From positions 1-23,475 of IMG/VR virus record IMGVR_UViG_3300021962_000672: 23,475 nt of DNA. One strand, given 5' to 3'. The position numbers and the translations under genes are program-made. The notes below the pieces were generated by a model. That model was not told where the DNA came from and searched no databases. It saw only the letters and a program-made list of their open reading frames with translations. Positions within the stretch are counted from its first letter, which is position 1. Each line of letters opens with the position of its first letter. This DNA is from a virus. This document shows positions 23,121 through 23,475 of this stretch, piece after piece.

Positions 23121-23131
23121 AATTAAAGAAC
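23121..23131 (-). promoter_or_regulatory. boxA-like element between tRNA-Leu and tRNA-Pro
   Basis: The minus strand reads GTTCTTTAATT, matching GYTCTTTRANA at 10 of 11 positions, with the last base different. Its place in a tRNA spacer and on the same strand as the two perfect sites makes it more than a chance match, though alone it would be weak. Confidence 0.4.
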
Positions 23132-23151
23132 GAACTACGTGAGTCTCCTAG

Positions 23152-23237
23152 TACTGCTGGCCGGGATCGAACCGGCACGACCTTTTCGGGTCACGGGATT
23201 TTAAGTCCCGCGTGTCTACCTATTCCACCACAACAGC
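23152..23237 (-). tRNA. tRNA-Leu (TAA)
   Basis: The 86-base class II tRNA on the minus strand has a long variable arm (TGACCCGAAAAGGTCG region). Acceptor GCTGTTG pairs with CAGCAGT (including G-T pairs), the D arm carries GGTAGACAC typical of tRNA-Leu, the anticodon stem is CGGGA/TCCCG around CTTAAAA, and the T loop is TTCGATC. The anticodon TAA reads TTA, the dominant Leu codon here. The gene begins 6 bases after the stop of the 65-residue gene. Confidence 0.95.
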
Positions 23238-23243
23238 ATATCT

Positions 23244-23441
23244 TTATAGAGCTACATCCCACTCATCTGCTCCTACTTGTAGACATTCTAGGAGTGATGC
23301 TTTGGGAAAGCTTTCTTTATGTTTGAACGCTGAATAAACCACTTCAAGTTGCAAATTATAATAATCGGATCGTGCTAAAATTTTATCACACTGATCATTA
23401 AATATTGCTTCTTGTTGTGCCATTTCATCTATTTCATTCAT
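23244..23441 (-). CDS. Small acidic hypothetical protein
   Basis: The 65-residue protein is acidic and helical (QQEAIFNDQCDKILARSDYY, then a region ending in LQVGADEWDVAL). A second start at Met7 is possible. No known family, membrane segment or catalytic motif is seen. The AT-rich sequence before its ATG (TATATTATATTAACGAT) resembles that before the primase gene (TTATTATATTAAGACT), which might be a shared promoter or start context. It lies immediately before the tRNA cluster and may be cotranscribed with it. The last 34 bases of the window hold only this upstream AT-rich sequence. Confidence 0.6.
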   Translation of the reverse strand: MNEIDEMAQQEAIFNDQCDKILARSDYYNLQLEVVYSAFKHKESFPKASLLECLQVGADEWDVAL

Positions 23442-23475
23442 ATCGTTAATATAATATATGGTTTTAAATAAGCCA

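Overview
The window is a section of a tailed bacteriophage genome with a T4-like contractile-tail (myovirus) gene set. It is strongly AT-rich, densely packed and almost entirely transcribed from the minus strand, so it reads from high to low coordinates. Diagnostic genes are a gp55-type late sigma factor, a gp5-like baseplate hub/spike, a gp25-like and a gp6-like baseplate wedge protein, a DnaG/gp61-type primase, a holin/endolysin set and six tRNA genes. The host is not proven. Three hints point to Bacteroidota: most start codons lack a Shine-Dalgarno sequence and sit in an A/T-rich context, the tRNAs resemble those of Flavobacteria, and a boxA element continues as in the rRNA leaders I remember from that phylum. 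This is inference only.

Layout in transcription order (right to left). (1) 23441-21705: a small orphan gene, then tRNA-Leu, -Pro, -Thr, -Ser, then a bidirectional terminator and the only plus-strand gene (22305-22748), then tRNA-Arg, a membrane coiled-coil protein and tRNA-Met. The tRNA spacers carry two perfect and one near-perfect boxA antitermination motifs. (2) 21678-20114: a terminator, a promoter-like motif, three small membrane proteins (holin candidates) and an amidase endolysin, which form a lysis cassette. (3) 20081-17520: hairpins, a protein with a UVR-like motif, a spacer with phased C-runs, a short helical protein, an HD phosphohydrolase, a small membrane protein and the late sigma factor. 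The last four are overlapped and probably translationally coupled. (4) 17495-1244: the virion block, comprising a hub/spike with a fused hydrolase-like domain, helical accessory proteins, gp25-like and gp6-like wedge proteins, a DNRLRE-like adhesin/connector, a coiled-coil protein, a 1899-residue tail protein with tail-protein-I-like and LamG-like regions, a conserved 215-residue protein, and two paralogous structural proteins. (5) 1244-1: a GIY-YIG nuclease-like protein and the N-terminal part of the primase, which runs off the window.

The parts fit one late programme. The sigma factor would direct RNA polymerase to late promoters, and a shared motif (AATATTTATAAT-like) precedes several structural and lysis genes and also the lone plus-strand gene. 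The tRNAs all have U34 or CAU anticodons matching the A-ending codons that dominate the phage genes. Most promising for follow-up are the boxA series in the tRNA region, the hydrolase-like domain on the baseplate spike, the candidate late-promoter motif, and the insulated plus-strand gene.
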